A stretch of DNA of 64,000 nt. It comes from Cyanobium sp. T1B-Tous. Lineage in GTDB: Bacteria; Cyanobacteriota; Cyanobacteriia; PCC-6307; Cyanobiaceae. Below, in pieces: positions 17,091 to 26,200 of this stretch (positions are counted from its first letter, which is position 1; every line of letters begins with the position of its first letter). The translations under genes and the position numbers were made by a program. The stretch is from contig NZ_JAGQBE010000004.1 of NCBI RefSeq assembly GCF_024345475.1, positions 23,548 through 87,547 on the forward strand, written 5' to 3'. Under the pieces are notes generated by a model. That model was not told the DNA's origin and did not search any database. It saw nothing but the letters and a program-made list of their open reading frames with translations.

Positions 17091-18593
17091 ATGCCCTCCT
17101 TGACGCCACTCCCACGAACGCCACTGCCCCAGCCGCCAGCTCCCCTGACCGATCGGCTGCTGCGCAGCTGGCTGCGCTGCCGGCGCCGCGCCTGGCTCGA
17201 TCGATTTGGGGTGCCGGAGGAGCGTCAGTGGAATGCCCACCGCGCCCTGGCCCTCAACGACCAGCTGCGCAGTTTTCAGACCCTGCTGCCCAAGAGGCCT
17301 GGCCACGGTGAGGCCGCCTGCGCCGCTGGGGCACCCGGCGTGGTGGGGTTGCGGCTGCGGGGGACGGCCCCCCCGGCGCTGGGGGTTCCCCTGGAAGCCC
17401 ATCCCGCCCTGTTGGAACGCATCGCGGGGCAGAGCCGCTGGGGCGCGTTCGCCTACCGGCCCGTGCTGGCCCGGCAGGGTCGGCGACTGACGCGGGAGGC
17501 GCGGTTGGTGCTGGGGCTGTGGGGGCGTTTGCTCGCCGACCACCAGCAAGCCCCGGTGCCCCATGGGCTGGTGGTGGCCGGGGAGGGCCGGGCTTTGCAG
17601 CGGGAGCGGCTCGCCCTCGGCGGCGGGCTCCAGCACCAGCTCGATGACAGCCTGCTGCGCCTGGCCGGCGATCTCGACCAATCCACCCCTCCGCCCCTGG
17701 TGAGTGACCGCAAGAAATGCACGCTGTGCAGCTGGCGCGGCCTTTGCGACCGGGAGGCCGTGGGGGTGGGGCACCTCAGCGAGGTGAGTGGCATTGGCGG
17801 CAAGCGCCGCGAGATGTTGCTGGAGCTGGGAGTCACCAGCCTGGCGGCCCTGGCGGCCCGGGAGCCCGAGCAGCTGGCCGAGGAGCTCGCCGTCTATGGC
17901 GAGCAGCATCGGGAGATCGCCGCTGAGCTGGTGGCCCAGGCCCGGGTCCAGGCCAGCGGCGTGCCCCAGCGGCTGGGGGACGAGCCGGTGCTGCCGGAGC
18001 TCGAGACAGCGCCGGGAGTGCTGCTGTACGACATCGAATCCGATCCCGATGCCCGCGACGACTTTCTGCACGGGTTCCTGGTGCTGGAGCGGGAGCCCGG
18101 GGGGGGCTGGAACCTGGACTCGGCGCGGTATCAGCCGTTGCTGGCCCTCCAGGAGCATGGAGAACCACGCCTTTGGCAGCGGTTGCAGCGCCTGCTGGAC
18201 CGCTATCCGGGCTGGCCGGTGCTGCACTACGGCGAAACCGAGGTGATTGGTTTGGTGCGCCTGGCCCAACGCCAGGGTGCCAGTGAGGCCGAGGTGCAGC
18301 GGTTGCGCGGGCGGATGCTGGATGTGCACGCCCGGCTACGGCGCCACTGGCGTTTGCCGGTGAGCAGCTACGGCCTCAAGGCGGTGGCGGCCTGGTTGGG
18401 CTTTGCCTGGAGCCAGAAGGGGGTGGATGGGGCCCGCTGCCTGCTCTGGTGGCGGCAGTGGCGGCAGTGGCATCGCGCCGGTGGGGCCCGGGGGCGGGCC
18501 AGCCGCCACCAGCTGCAGCGCATCTTTCTCTACAACCGCGACGACAGCCTCGCCACCGGGGCCGTGGTGCGCTGGCTCTTGGCCCAGCCCTGA
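17091..18593 (+). CDS. TM0106-family RecB-like nuclease with RNase H-like domain
   Basis: Putative nuclease (500 aa) of the TM0106/COG2251 family. The N-terminal half (to about residue 225) is RecB/Cas4-like and ends with the cysteine cluster CTLCSWRGLC, resembling a Cas4-type Fe-S site. A helix-hairpin-helix-like stretch follows (VSGIGGKRREMLLELGVTSL). The C-terminal third resembles a DnaQ/RNase H-type 3'-5' exonuclease, opening with LLYDIESDPDARDDF, with HYGETEV and YNRDDSLAT further on. TTG at 17079 is also in frame; ATG 17091 is preferred. Divergent from pgm. The biological role of the family is unknown. Confidence 0.8.
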   Translation: MPSLTPLPRTPLPQPPAPLTDRLLRSWLRCRRRAWLDRFGVPEERQWNAHRALALNDQLRSFQTLLPKRPGHGEAACAAGAPGVVGLRLRGTAPPALGVPLEAHPALLERIAGQSRWGAFAYRPVLARQGRRLTREARLVLGLWGRLLADHQQAPVPHGLVVAGEGRALQRERLALGGGLQHQLDDSLLRLAGDLDQSTPPPLVSDRKKCTLCSWRGLCDREAVGVGHLSEVSGIGGKRREMLLELGVTSLAALAAREPEQLAEELAVYGEQHREIAAELVAQARVQASGVPQRLGDEPVLPELETAPGVLLYDIESDPDARDDFLHGFLVLEREPGGGWNLDSARYQPLLALQEHGEPRLWQRLQRLLDRYPGWPVLHYGETEVIGLVRLAQRQGASEAEVQRLRGRMLDVHARLRRHWRLPVSSYGLKAVAAWLGFAWSQKGVDGARCLLWWRQWRQWHRAGGARGRASRHQLQRIFLYNRDDSLATGAVVRWLLAQP

Positions 18594-18611
18594 TTCGTCA
18601 GGTTGAAGGCT

Positions 18612-19571
18612 TTAGGGCTGACGGCCCGCTCCAACCGGCGGATCCACAAAGGTTGGCGGCCGTGACAGCTGCAGGCTGGGTGCCTGGGGCCCGTTGCCGG
18701 CCTCGAGCTCAGTCCATTCTAGGGCCTGGCGGCGCACCAGGGCCAGGCCGATCCAGAGGCCATCGCCGAGGTGCAGGGCTGAGGTGATCTGGCCGGCCCG
18801 TCGGCTGCTGTCGTCCCCTTCCCCTGGGCTGAACAGGGCGCTGGGGGGGGCACTGGCGGGGCTGTCGCCGGCCGGTGATTGCCAGTGCCAGCGCCGCAGC
18901 TGTCGTTTCACTCCGTCGTAGGTGGCCAGTTTCGCCAGGGTTTCCTGGCCCACGTAGCACCCTTTGCTCAGGCTCACCCGATCGGCCAGGCCCACTTCAA
19001 AGGGGTTGGTGTCTTCGTTGATTTCGCCTGGGGCGGCTGGGGTGCCCTGTTGGATCCGCCAACGCTCCTGCTCCTGGGGGGAGAGGGGAGGGCGATCGGC
19101 CAGCCAGAGGGGCAGTGCCGCATCAGGTCGCAGCACCAACCGCGACCCCAGCAGCCAGCCGCTGCCATTCTCCAGGGCCAGCCAGCCGCCCTCGGGGCTC
19201 TCGGGCAGGCTTCCGGTGGCGTCTCCAAGGGGAGCAACCAGCTGGGCTGGCACCACGGGGCCCAGCCGCACCTGATCGGCGGGGAACAGCACCCGATCGA
19301 GGGCCTGCCAGATGCCCGCTGCCTCGCCACTGGTGAGCAGCAGCCAGGCGCCGTCGTCATCCACCAGCACCTCCGCGAGGGCCCTGAGGCGGCCTGTGGC
19401 GCTGATGCAGCAGGTGGGAATCCAGCTGCCCGGGGGCTGGGTTTCGATCGCGGCACTGGTCTGGCCGTGCAGGAACCGGCGGGTGTCAGGGCCGTCGAGT
19501 CGGATCAGGCTGGCGTCTTGCTGACGGCGGCGGGGCCCGTCGGGTTGCCAGTCCCAAGGGGTGGCCGTCAT
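18612..19571 (-). CDS. ygfZ: YgfZ/GcvT-domain folate-binding protein
   Basis: YgfZ-like protein (319 aa) of the tetrahydrofolate-dependent Fe-S cluster maintenance family, related to glycine cleavage T-protein. The diagnostic motif KGCYVGQE is present about residue 204, with [11 protein letters not shown] near the N-terminus. A low-complexity Pro/Ser segment (about 238-262) precedes the C-terminal barrel. Its ATG overlaps the pyrE stop (ATGA, 19568-19571), so the two are co-transcribed. Convergent with the TM0106-type nuclease gene. Confidence 0.87.
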   Translation of the reverse strand: MTATPWDWQPDGPRRRQQDASLIRLDGPDTRRFLHGQTSAAIETQPPGSWIPTCCISATGRLRALAEVLVDDDGAWLLLTSGEAAGIWQALDRVLFPADQVRLGPVVPAQLVAPLGDATGSLPESPEGGWLALENGSGWLLGSRLVLRPDAALPLWLADRPPLSPQEQERWRIQQGTPAAPGEINEDTNPFEVGLADRVSLSKGCYVGQETLAKLATYDGVKRQLRRWHWQSPAGDSPASAPPSALFSPGEGDDSSRRAGQITSALHLGDGLWIGLALVRRQALEWTELEAGNGPQAPSLQLSRPPTFVDPPVGAGRQP

Positions 19572-20188
19572 GGGGTGGCCAGCTGGGCGGCCGCGGCGGC
19601 CACCTCGTCCAGCAGAAACAGGCTGCGCAGGTCCAGCCCCGCTGCCGTCATGGCCTCGAGGCCCCCTTCCTGGCGATCCACGATCGTCACCACCCGCTGC
19701 ACCTGATACCCCGCTTCCCGCAGCTGGTGCACGGCCTTCAGTGACGACCCGCCGGTGGTGACCACGTCCTCGAGCACGGTGATGGTGCTCCCGGGCTCCG
19801 GCAGCGGACCTTCCAGCCAGGCGCCGGTGCCATGGCCCTTGGCTTCCTTGCGCACGATCAGGGCGTCGAGCTCCCGTCCCGCCAAGGCGGCCCGCATCGC
19901 CACGGCGCTCACCAGGGGGTCGGCTCCGAGGGTGAGGCCGGCGACGGCGATGGCTTCAGGCTCCACCTGCTCCAGCATCAAGGCCCCCAGCAGGGCCAAG
20001 CCCGTGCCGCTGAGGCTCACGGGCTTGCAGTTGACGTAGTGGTGGCTGGTGCGCCCGGAGGCCAGGGTGAACGTGCCGTGGCGGTAGGCCCGGGTGGCGA
20101 GCAGCGGTAGCAGGGCCACCCTCAGCTCGGCAGAGGTGGCGGTGGGGGAGGTGGCAGCTGGAGAAACGGTCGACAAGATCTGGTGCAA
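19568..20188 (-). CDS. pyrE: Orotate phosphoribosyltransferase
   Basis: PyrE (about 206 aa) converts orotate and PRPP to OMP in pyrimidine synthesis. Motifs: [55 protein letters not shown] and the PRPP loop [20 protein letters not shown]. The start is uncertain: the open frame reaches ATG 20299, but that would run back over the divergent gene at 20252. TTG 20188 or TTG 20176 give family-like N-termini, and 20188 is used here. It is followed by ygfZ with a 4-base overlap. Confidence 0.9.
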   Translation of the reverse strand: MHQILSTVSPAATSPTATSAELRVALLPLLATRAYRHGTFTLASGRTSHHYVNCKPVSLSGTGLALLGALMLEQVEPEAIAVAGLTLGADPLVSAVAMRAALAGRELDALIVRKEAKGHGTGAWLEGPLPEPGSTITVLEDVVTTGGSSLKAVHQLREAGYQVQRVVTIVDRQEGGLEAMTAAGLDLRSLFLLDEVAAAAAQLATP

Positions 20189-20251
20189 TTGCGATTGGTT
20201 GACTAGTTTGCGTCCAACGTGACATGTCCAGCTGTAGGGCGGACTGGATCC

Positions 20252-20812
20252 ATGGCGATTGCCAACCCCTTCACCGTTTCGACCAGTGCTGTTGGTCACC
20301 GCTTGGCACTGGGCGTGGCCTGTGCGGCGATCGGCGGCCTACTGGCGGCTCCAGCCTCGGCAGGCCCTGTGGTCTGCACCACAACCCTGGAAGCCCCAGT
20401 CGCCAACGGTCAGACGGCGGCCACCGGGCCTGTGGAAGTGACGCGCTGTGGCGCTGTGCAGACGTCCTCCCAACTGATGGAGCAGCGCTTCTTCAGTTAC
20501 ACAGCCCCCTTCGCCCGGGGCGTCAGCCTGACCAACCAAGTCACTGACCTGCTTGGAATCGCCATGGGTGGTGGCGATGGCACCAAGGTCATGGGCTTTG
20601 GCTTCCCTGAGCAGACGATCATCTGGGATGGCACCGCCGTCGAGAACACCTACCAGGTGTTGCTGGAGAAGCAGAGTGATCCGATGCCCTGGCGCACGGC
20701 TGATGTAACCAATGGCTACTCCGGCAGCCTGGGTTCGGCCGGGGTGTCCCAGCAGAGCGCTTGGCAGGATGGCGGGGCCAGCTATGGGGCGCCGGTTCGA
20801 GGCCTCTGGTAG
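20252..20812 (+). CDS. Conserved secreted protein of picocyanobacteria, unknown function
   Basis: Secreted protein (186 aa). The N-terminal signal peptide (residues 1-34, hydrophobic core [20 protein letters not shown], probable cleavage after ASA) is followed by a small domain starting [10 protein letters not shown] with few cysteines. Later stretches [30 protein letters not shown] and [10 protein letters not shown] look conserved. I recall similar picocyanobacterial proteins carrying an unexplained occludin/ELL-family label, which says nothing about function. ATG 20252 is preferred over GTG 20219 because it opens directly on the signal peptide. tRNA-Met follows 12 bases after its stop. Confidence 0.75.
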   Translation: MAIANPFTVSTSAVGHRLALGVACAAIGGLLAAPASAGPVVCTTTLEAPVANGQTAATGPVEVTRCGAVQTSSQLMEQRFFSYTAPFARGVSLTNQVTDLLGIAMGGGDGTKVMGFGFPEQTIIWDGTAVENTYQVLLEKQSDPMPWRTADVTNGYSGSLGSAGVSQQSAWQDGGASYGAPVRGLW

Positions 20813-20823
20813 GCCTAGCCCCC

Positions 20824-20896
20824 GGGGGTCTAGCAATCTGGTGAATGCAGCGAACTCATAATTCGCCTTAGGCGAGTTCGATCCTCGCGACCCCCA
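20824..20896 (+). tRNA. tRNA-Met (CAT)
   Basis: A 73-base cloverleaf. Acceptor GGGGGTC/GACCCCC, D-arm GCA/TGC, anticodon arm GCGAA-CTCATAA-TTCGC (anticodon CAT), T-arm GCGAG-TTCGATC-CTCGC, discriminator A, no encoded CCA. The fully paired first acceptor position argues against an initiator tRNA. Elongator Met is most likely; tRNA-Ile2 with lysidine-modified CAT is the alternative. Confidence 0.93.
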
Positions 20897-20899
20897 TCT

Positions 20900-20916
20900 G
20901 GCTGGGGACTCCAGCC
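20900..20916 (+). terminator. Hairpin after tRNA-Met
   Basis: GGCTGG (20900-20905) and CCAGCC (20911-20916) form a 6-bp stem with a 5-base loop, 3 bases after the tRNA end. There is no T-run, so it may serve as a processing or weak termination structure. Confidence 0.3.
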
Positions 20917-20962
20917 GCTCCTATTCTCGGGCCAGTGATGGCTCCCCGGGTGGGGTCTCCCC

Positions 20963-22291
20963 GTGATTCAAGTCCTGGCGCTGGCCATTCTGCTGGCCAT
21001 GTTGGCCTTCTTTGCGGCTGGGGAATTCGCCCTGATCCGGCTGCGGCCCAGCAGGGTGCGTCAGCTTGAGGAGGCTGGCGAGCCCGGTGCCAAGGCCGTC
21101 GCCAAGCTGCAGCACCGGCTCCGGCGCGTGTTGGTGGCCACCCAGTTGGGGGCGGTGCTGGCCCTGGTGGCCCTGGGTTGGGCCGGCCGGGGGCTGGCTG
21201 AGCGACTGGGGGCCTGGCTGGCCAGCCAGCCTGGCTTGGGCCCCTGGCCCCAGGGGTGGCTCGATGCCGCCGTTTTTCTCGTGCTGGTGCTGCTCGCCAC
21301 CGTGCTGGGAGGGCTGCTGCCCAAGGCCTGGGTGTTGCACCGCCCCGAGGTTTCGGCCCTGCGGCTCGCCCCCCTGCTGGATTCCGTCAGCCGCAGTCTG
21401 GCGCCGCTGCTCTCCCTGATCGAACGCTTCAGTGGCGTCCTGTTGCGCTTGCTGGGACTGCCGCGCAACTGGGATGAGCTGGTGCCCGCCCTATCCGCCG
21501 GCGAGCTCGAAACCCTGATTGAAACGGGCAGCGTTACGGGTCTGATGCCCGACGAACGCAACATCCTGGAGGGGGTGTTCTCGTTGCGGGACACGCTTGT
21601 GCGCGAGGTGATGGTGCCGCGCGCCGGCATGGTCACCCTGCCGCTTGACGTCAGTTTTGCTGAGCTGATGCGCGAGGTGCATGACACGGCCCATGCCCGC
21701 TTTCCCGTGATCGGCAGCTCCCTCGACGATGTGCGTGGCCTGCTGGACCTCAGGCGGTTGGCGGATCCCATCGCGCGGGGCCTGCTCAGTGCCGATACGC
21801 CGCTGGCTCCCTATATCACCCCCGTGACGCGCGTTCAAGAGAGCACACCGCTGGCAGACCTGCTCCCCTTGATCCGCAGTGGCCAGCCCCTGCTGGTGGT
21901 GGTCGATGAACACGGCGGCACCGAAGGGCTCGTCACCGTGGCCGACCTCACCAGCGAGATTGTCGGTGAAGACGACGGTTCCCTGGAGGCGGCGCAGGAC
22001 CTCCAGCAGCTGGGGGAGGGCAGTTGGTCGGTGGCCGGGGATCTCGAGATCTTCGAGCTCAATCGCCAGCTGGCCCTGCAGTTGCCGGAGGCCGAAGGGC
22101 ACCACACCCTGGCGGGCTTTCTGCTCGAGCGGCTCCAGCACATCCCCTCTCCTGGAGAAGGCTTGCGCTGGAAGGGTCATCAGTTTCTGGTGCTGGCCAT
22201 GGATGGCCCCCGGATCGAACGGGTCCAGATCGATCGACCGCTGGCCGAGCCGATCACTGATAATGCCGCCAGCCGCGAGCCCTTGCCTTGA
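20963..22291 (+). CDS. CNNM/CorC (HlyC-type) membrane protein with CBS domains
   Basis: Membrane protein (442 aa) of the CNNM/CorC family, linked to Mg2+ or Co2+ handling. An N-terminal DUF21 region with about four hydrophobic helices (residues 1-25, 58-80, 95-122, 130-160) is followed by the linker LMPDERNILEGVFSLRD and VREVMVPRAGMVTL. Then come two CBS modules (about 205-330; DEHGGTEGLVTVADL) and a C-terminal CorC_HlyC domain containing VAGDLEIFELNRQLAL. The start is GTG 20963. The next gene starts inside its stop (TTGA). Confidence 0.9.
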   Translation: MIQVLALAILLAMLAFFAAGEFALIRLRPSRVRQLEEAGEPGAKAVAKLQHRLRRVLVATQLGAVLALVALGWAGRGLAERLGAWLASQPGLGPWPQGWLDAAVFLVLVLLATVLGGLLPKAWVLHRPEVSALRLAPLLDSVSRSLAPLLSLIERFSGVLLRLLGLPRNWDELVPALSAGELETLIETGSVTGLMPDERNILEGVFSLRDTLVREVMVPRAGMVTLPLDVSFAELMREVHDTAHARFPVIGSSLDDVRGLLDLRRLADPIARGLLSADTPLAPYITPVTRVQESTPLADLLPLIRSGQPLLVVVDEHGGTEGLVTVADLTSEIVGEDDGSLEAAQDLQQLGEGSWSVAGDLEIFELNRQLALQLPEAEGHHTLAGFLLERLQHIPSPGEGLRWKGHQFLVLAMDGPRIERVQIDRPLAEPITDNAASREPLP

Positions 22292-23280
22292 ACCCTGTGC
22301 GTGTGGGTGTCATCGGCATTGGCAACATGGGCTGGCACCACGCCCGGGTGCTGAGCCTGATCAAGGATGCCCAGCTGGTGGGGGTGGCTGATCCTGATCC
22401 GGTTCGGGGACAACTCGCCACCGAACAGTTCGGCTGCCGCTGGTTTCCGACCTACGAGACCCTGCTGGCGGAGGTGGATGCGGTCTGCATCGCCGTGCCC
22501 ACCCTGTTGCACCATCGGGTCGGTCTGGCCTGCCTCCGGGCTGGTGTGCACGTGTTGATCGAGAAGCCGATCGCCGCCAGCCAGGAGGAAGCCGCTGAAC
22601 TGATCCATGCCGCTGAGCAGGCGGGACGCCTGTTGCAGGTGGGCCATATCGAGCGCTTCAACCCCGCCTTCCGCGAGTTGGTGAAGGTGGTGGCCAATGA
22701 GGAGGTGGTGGTGCTCGAGGCGCGGCGCCACAGCCCCAACGCCGACCGGGCCAATGACGTGTCCGTGGTGCTGGATCTGATGATCCACGACATCGATCTG
22801 GTGCTGGAGCTGGCCGGGGCCCCGGTGATTCGGCTGGCGGCCGCCGGAGGGCGCAGCGCCGAAGGCCCGATCGATTACGTCAATGCCACCCTGGCATTCG
22901 CCAACGGGGTGGTGGCCAGCCTCACGGCCAGCAAGATGGCCCACCGCAAGATTCGCAGTCTTTCGGCCCACTGCCGCAGCAGCCTGGTGGAAACGGATTT
23001 CCTCAACCGCACGCTGCACATTCACCGCCGCGCCCATGAGTCGGTGAGTGCCGATCACGGTGAGCTGGTGTATCGCTCCGATGGCGTGATCGAGGAGGTG
23101 AGCACCACATCGATCGAGCCTCTCTACGCCGAGCTGGAGCACTTTCTTCAGTGCGTGCGGGGGGTTGAAACGCCCGCCGTGGATGGGCTGCAAGCCTCCC
23201 GGGCCCTGCAACTGGCCGACCTGATCGAGCAGTGCGTGGAGCAGCCCAACCTCTGCATGAGCCTCGACGAGCCGATTTAG
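22288..23280 (+). CDS. Gfo/Idh/MocA-family sugar (nucleotide) oxidoreductase
   Basis: NAD(P)-dependent oxidoreductase (330 aa). The N-terminal Rossmann fold shows VGVIGIGNMGWHHARVL, the family signature is VLIEKPIAASQEEAAEL, and the catalytic-region stretch is LDLMIHDIDLVLELAG. The motif VGHIERFNPAF recurs in Gfo/Idh/MocA enzymes found in LPS loci, including GnnA-like UDP-GlcNAc 3-dehydrogenases, but assigning that reaction here would be speculation. The start is TTG 22288, overlapping the preceding stop. The stop overlaps the convergent PhK-like gene by 4 bases. Confidence 0.87.
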   Translation: MNPVRVGVIGIGNMGWHHARVLSLIKDAQLVGVADPDPVRGQLATEQFGCRWFPTYETLLAEVDAVCIAVPTLLHHRVGLACLRAGVHVLIEKPIAASQEEAAELIHAAEQAGRLLQVGHIERFNPAFRELVKVVANEEVVVLEARRHSPNADRANDVSVVLDLMIHDIDLVLELAGAPVIRLAAAGGRSAEGPIDYVNATLAFANGVVASLTASKMAHRKIRSLSAHCRSSLVETDFLNRTLHIHRRAHESVSADHGELVYRSDGVIEEVSTTSIEPLYAELEHFLQCVRGVETPAVDGLQASRALQLADLIEQCVEQPNLCMSLDEPI

Positions 23281-26200
23281 GCGCCGCTGGTCTCGGTGAG
23301 CTGGCGCAAGGCCTCCAGTTGCCAGTGGCGGCAGTCCGCCGGGGAGGAGAGGTAAAACGCATCCCAGGCGTCCGCCTTGTGCTGGCCGTACTGCCCTGCC
23401 GGGATGGTGGGGTGTCGTTGTTGCCAGCCCACCCGCACGGCGTGACCGATCACCACATCGAGCACGAGGTCATCGTCGAAGACCACCTTGGGGTTGGCTC
23501 CCACGAAGGCGATCAGGGTGATCAGGGTTTCGGTGCAGAGCTGGCGGTAGTCCGGGGCCTCAATCTTGCTCAACAGGTGATCCACCAAGGCCGCGAAGTT
23601 GTGTTCGCCCGGGGTCTTCTCGCTCAGTAGCGGAGCGCTGTCGAGCCGGTTGCGTTTCTCGAGTTTGTCGCCGATCACGATGCCGCGGCAGTGGTGCAGC
23701 AGATCCCAGATGCCGGGGTAGAAATCGCGGGGTACCCGGCCCAGGGCGCCGAGGCGCAGGCGGTGCTGCAGCCAGCAGCCCCCCCGGGGCAGCTCGCCCT
23801 GGGGATCGGGTACATCCCAGCGCACCCGTCCGCTCACATGCAGTTGCTCCTTGCGCTGCAGGGCGGCCTTGGCGTGCTCCAGGTCGGCGAGCACGGCCCG
23901 CAACCGCCGTTGGATGGCGTGGGGCGGTTGGTCGCAGAGGGCTTCAAAGGCGTCGATCGGACTGAGGTCGGCCTCGGTGGCCAGCTCGCCGGTGAGCAGC
24001 AGCAGCAGCTGCCCCAATTGCAGGGTGAGGCTGCCACTGAGCAGGTCAGGCTCGCGGCGGGCCAGGCCATCGAGGGCCAGCAGCAGTTCCTGCTGCAGCA
24101 TCCATTCCCGGCCGTCTTCACCGCTGAACCGCTTGATCATGGCGGCGATGCTGGCGCTGCCCTGGGGTTCGCTGATCCGGGAATCGCTGGTGTAGTTCCG
24201 CCCGACCACCACCTGCTTCTGGCGCACCAACAGGTCGGTGAGGGCATCCTCCAGCTGGGGATGCACCAGGTCGAGGGACCCTGCCACCCGTCGCACCACG
24301 TTCCAGTCGGCTTCGGCCAAGGCGCGGCGGTAGACCTCTTCAAGCAGGTCCCGCAGCCGAACGGCCTGGCTCCCCGCGGGCCCCTGCAGACGGGAATCGG
24401 GCCCCAGGCGCCGCACCAGCTGCTCCAGCACTTCGCCCTGCTCCTCCAGGGACGAACTGAGCCAGAGCCGCTCGGCCAGTTCGCCGATGCTGATGTCGTC
24501 GCGCTCGAGATCCTGCTCTTCCCGGGCGGAGAGGGGGGCCTGGCTGGTGCTGGCCCGCAGGGGGATGGGCGACGGGGACTCCGGGCCGGATCCGGTGCCG
24601 GCCTGGGGCGGCAATGGGATCCAGCAGGCCTGGTCCACCAGCTCAGCCAGGGGGGCCAGCTGCACGGGCACGCCGTCGAGCAGCCCCCCCTGCAGCTCGC
24701 GCCCCAGCCTCAGAAAGGCCTCGGGATTGGCCTGGAAGGCCCCTGCGGCCACCGGCACCAGCAGCAACGGGGAGCCGCTGCCCCGCCAGTGCCGTTGCAG
24801 CAGGCGCAGTTCCGCCCGGACGGTGTCGACCAGCTGTTCGGGGTCGTCGGCGAGATAGAACGTGTCCTCCTCCAGAACGGCGGGCAGAAAGGCGTGCTGG
24901 CTGTCGCCTTGCCGATAGAGGCGCGCTGTGGCCATGGTTTCCATCCGCACCGGGGGATGGCCCGTGAGCCCCAATCTGGGGTTGGCCCCCACCTGGGCCA
25001 TGCGCTGGGCCAGGGCCCGGGAGCTGCCGATCTGCACGCCCCCGGGCTGGGCGCTGTCGTGGGCCACGGGGAGGCCCGCGGCCTGCAAGGCCGTGGCGAT
25101 GGCCCCATTGCCGGGCACCAAGGCGACAAGCACCTGCTCAGCGCCGAGGGGGCTGGGCCGACGTCGCCCGAGCGGATCCAGGTCGTCCGGGGTGATCAGT
25201 CCATGCAGGAGTAGGTCGGAGAGCCAGGTGAGGCTCTGGGTCCACAGCAGGGGAACGTTGGGATTGGCCACCCGGCGCTGGCTGCCCGGCTGGCGCCGCT
25301 CGGCTTCGATCGCCTCCTCGGGCACGAGGTAGAGCTCGGGCAGCAGCGCCCCCCCCTCCTGGTCCAGGCTCACCGCCGCCAGGCGCTGGCGCCACGCGCG
25401 CGCTTCCTCCCAGCGCTCCTCGCAACAGGCGGTGATCAGCTCGTAGGCCCAGAACAGGGGCCACTCACACTCCAGGTGCTCGAACTCGGCCAGTTCCTCC
25501 CGCTCGTAATGCAGGCGGGTGTGGTCTTCCACCACGGTCTGGTGGCCATCGCGGCGAAAGCGCTTGTAGCCGTAGGTGCCCCCCAGCTCCGTCCGGATCT
25601 TGTCCCGGGTGCGCTGGCGGAGCTGGGGATCCTCCACGGCCCAGGCCGGATAGCCAATCACCGAGAGGCAGGCACTGTCGACCTCCTTGCTGGCTGATTC
25701 CCGGGGCAGCAGGCTCCGCAGGGCGCGTCGCAGCCGCACGATCGCGTCGTGGGGGATCACCAGACAGCAGCTGCCGTCGCCATGGGGGCCGAAGAGGTCC
25801 AGGCCTTCCAGGGATTCGAGGGCGGCCTTCACCAGGCCGATGGAGCTGGCGTTGCGCTCGGGTTGGCCGTGGTTGCCCTTGTCTCCCCGCTCCCAGATGC
25901 CGTAGTCGGACACCCGGTAGGCCCGTGCCACGTAGTACACGAGGTTTTGCACGAAGTCGCACTCGTGGCTGCTCTGGAGCACCACCAGGCCGGAGCGGGT
26001 CAGCTGGGCCAGCTGCAACAGGAACAGGGCGGTGGCATCCAGCTGGAGATGGCCCCAGCCGTCGTCGGGCACCACCGGGGCCCCGGTGGCCGTGTCGAAC
26101 TTGGCGTGGATGGCATGCAGCCGGTGCAGGCTGTGTTTGAACCGCTCCACCTTCGGCGCCTGGCGAAGCATGGCGTTGAGCAGGCCGCGCATCAGCTGCA

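Noticed and set aside
16803..18329. A 508-codon minus-strand frame over the TM0106-type nuclease
   Set aside because: Antisense shadow; translation is His/Gln/Pro-rich and crosses the divergent intergenic region.
20824..20896. Initiator tRNA-Met
   Set aside because: The first acceptor position is G-C paired, whereas bacterial initiator tRNAs are unpaired there; elongator Met (or Ile2) fits better.
23691..25214. A 507-codon plus-strand frame inside the PhK-like gene
   Set aside because: Antisense shadow; no domain, no ribosome site, Gln/Gly/His-rich.
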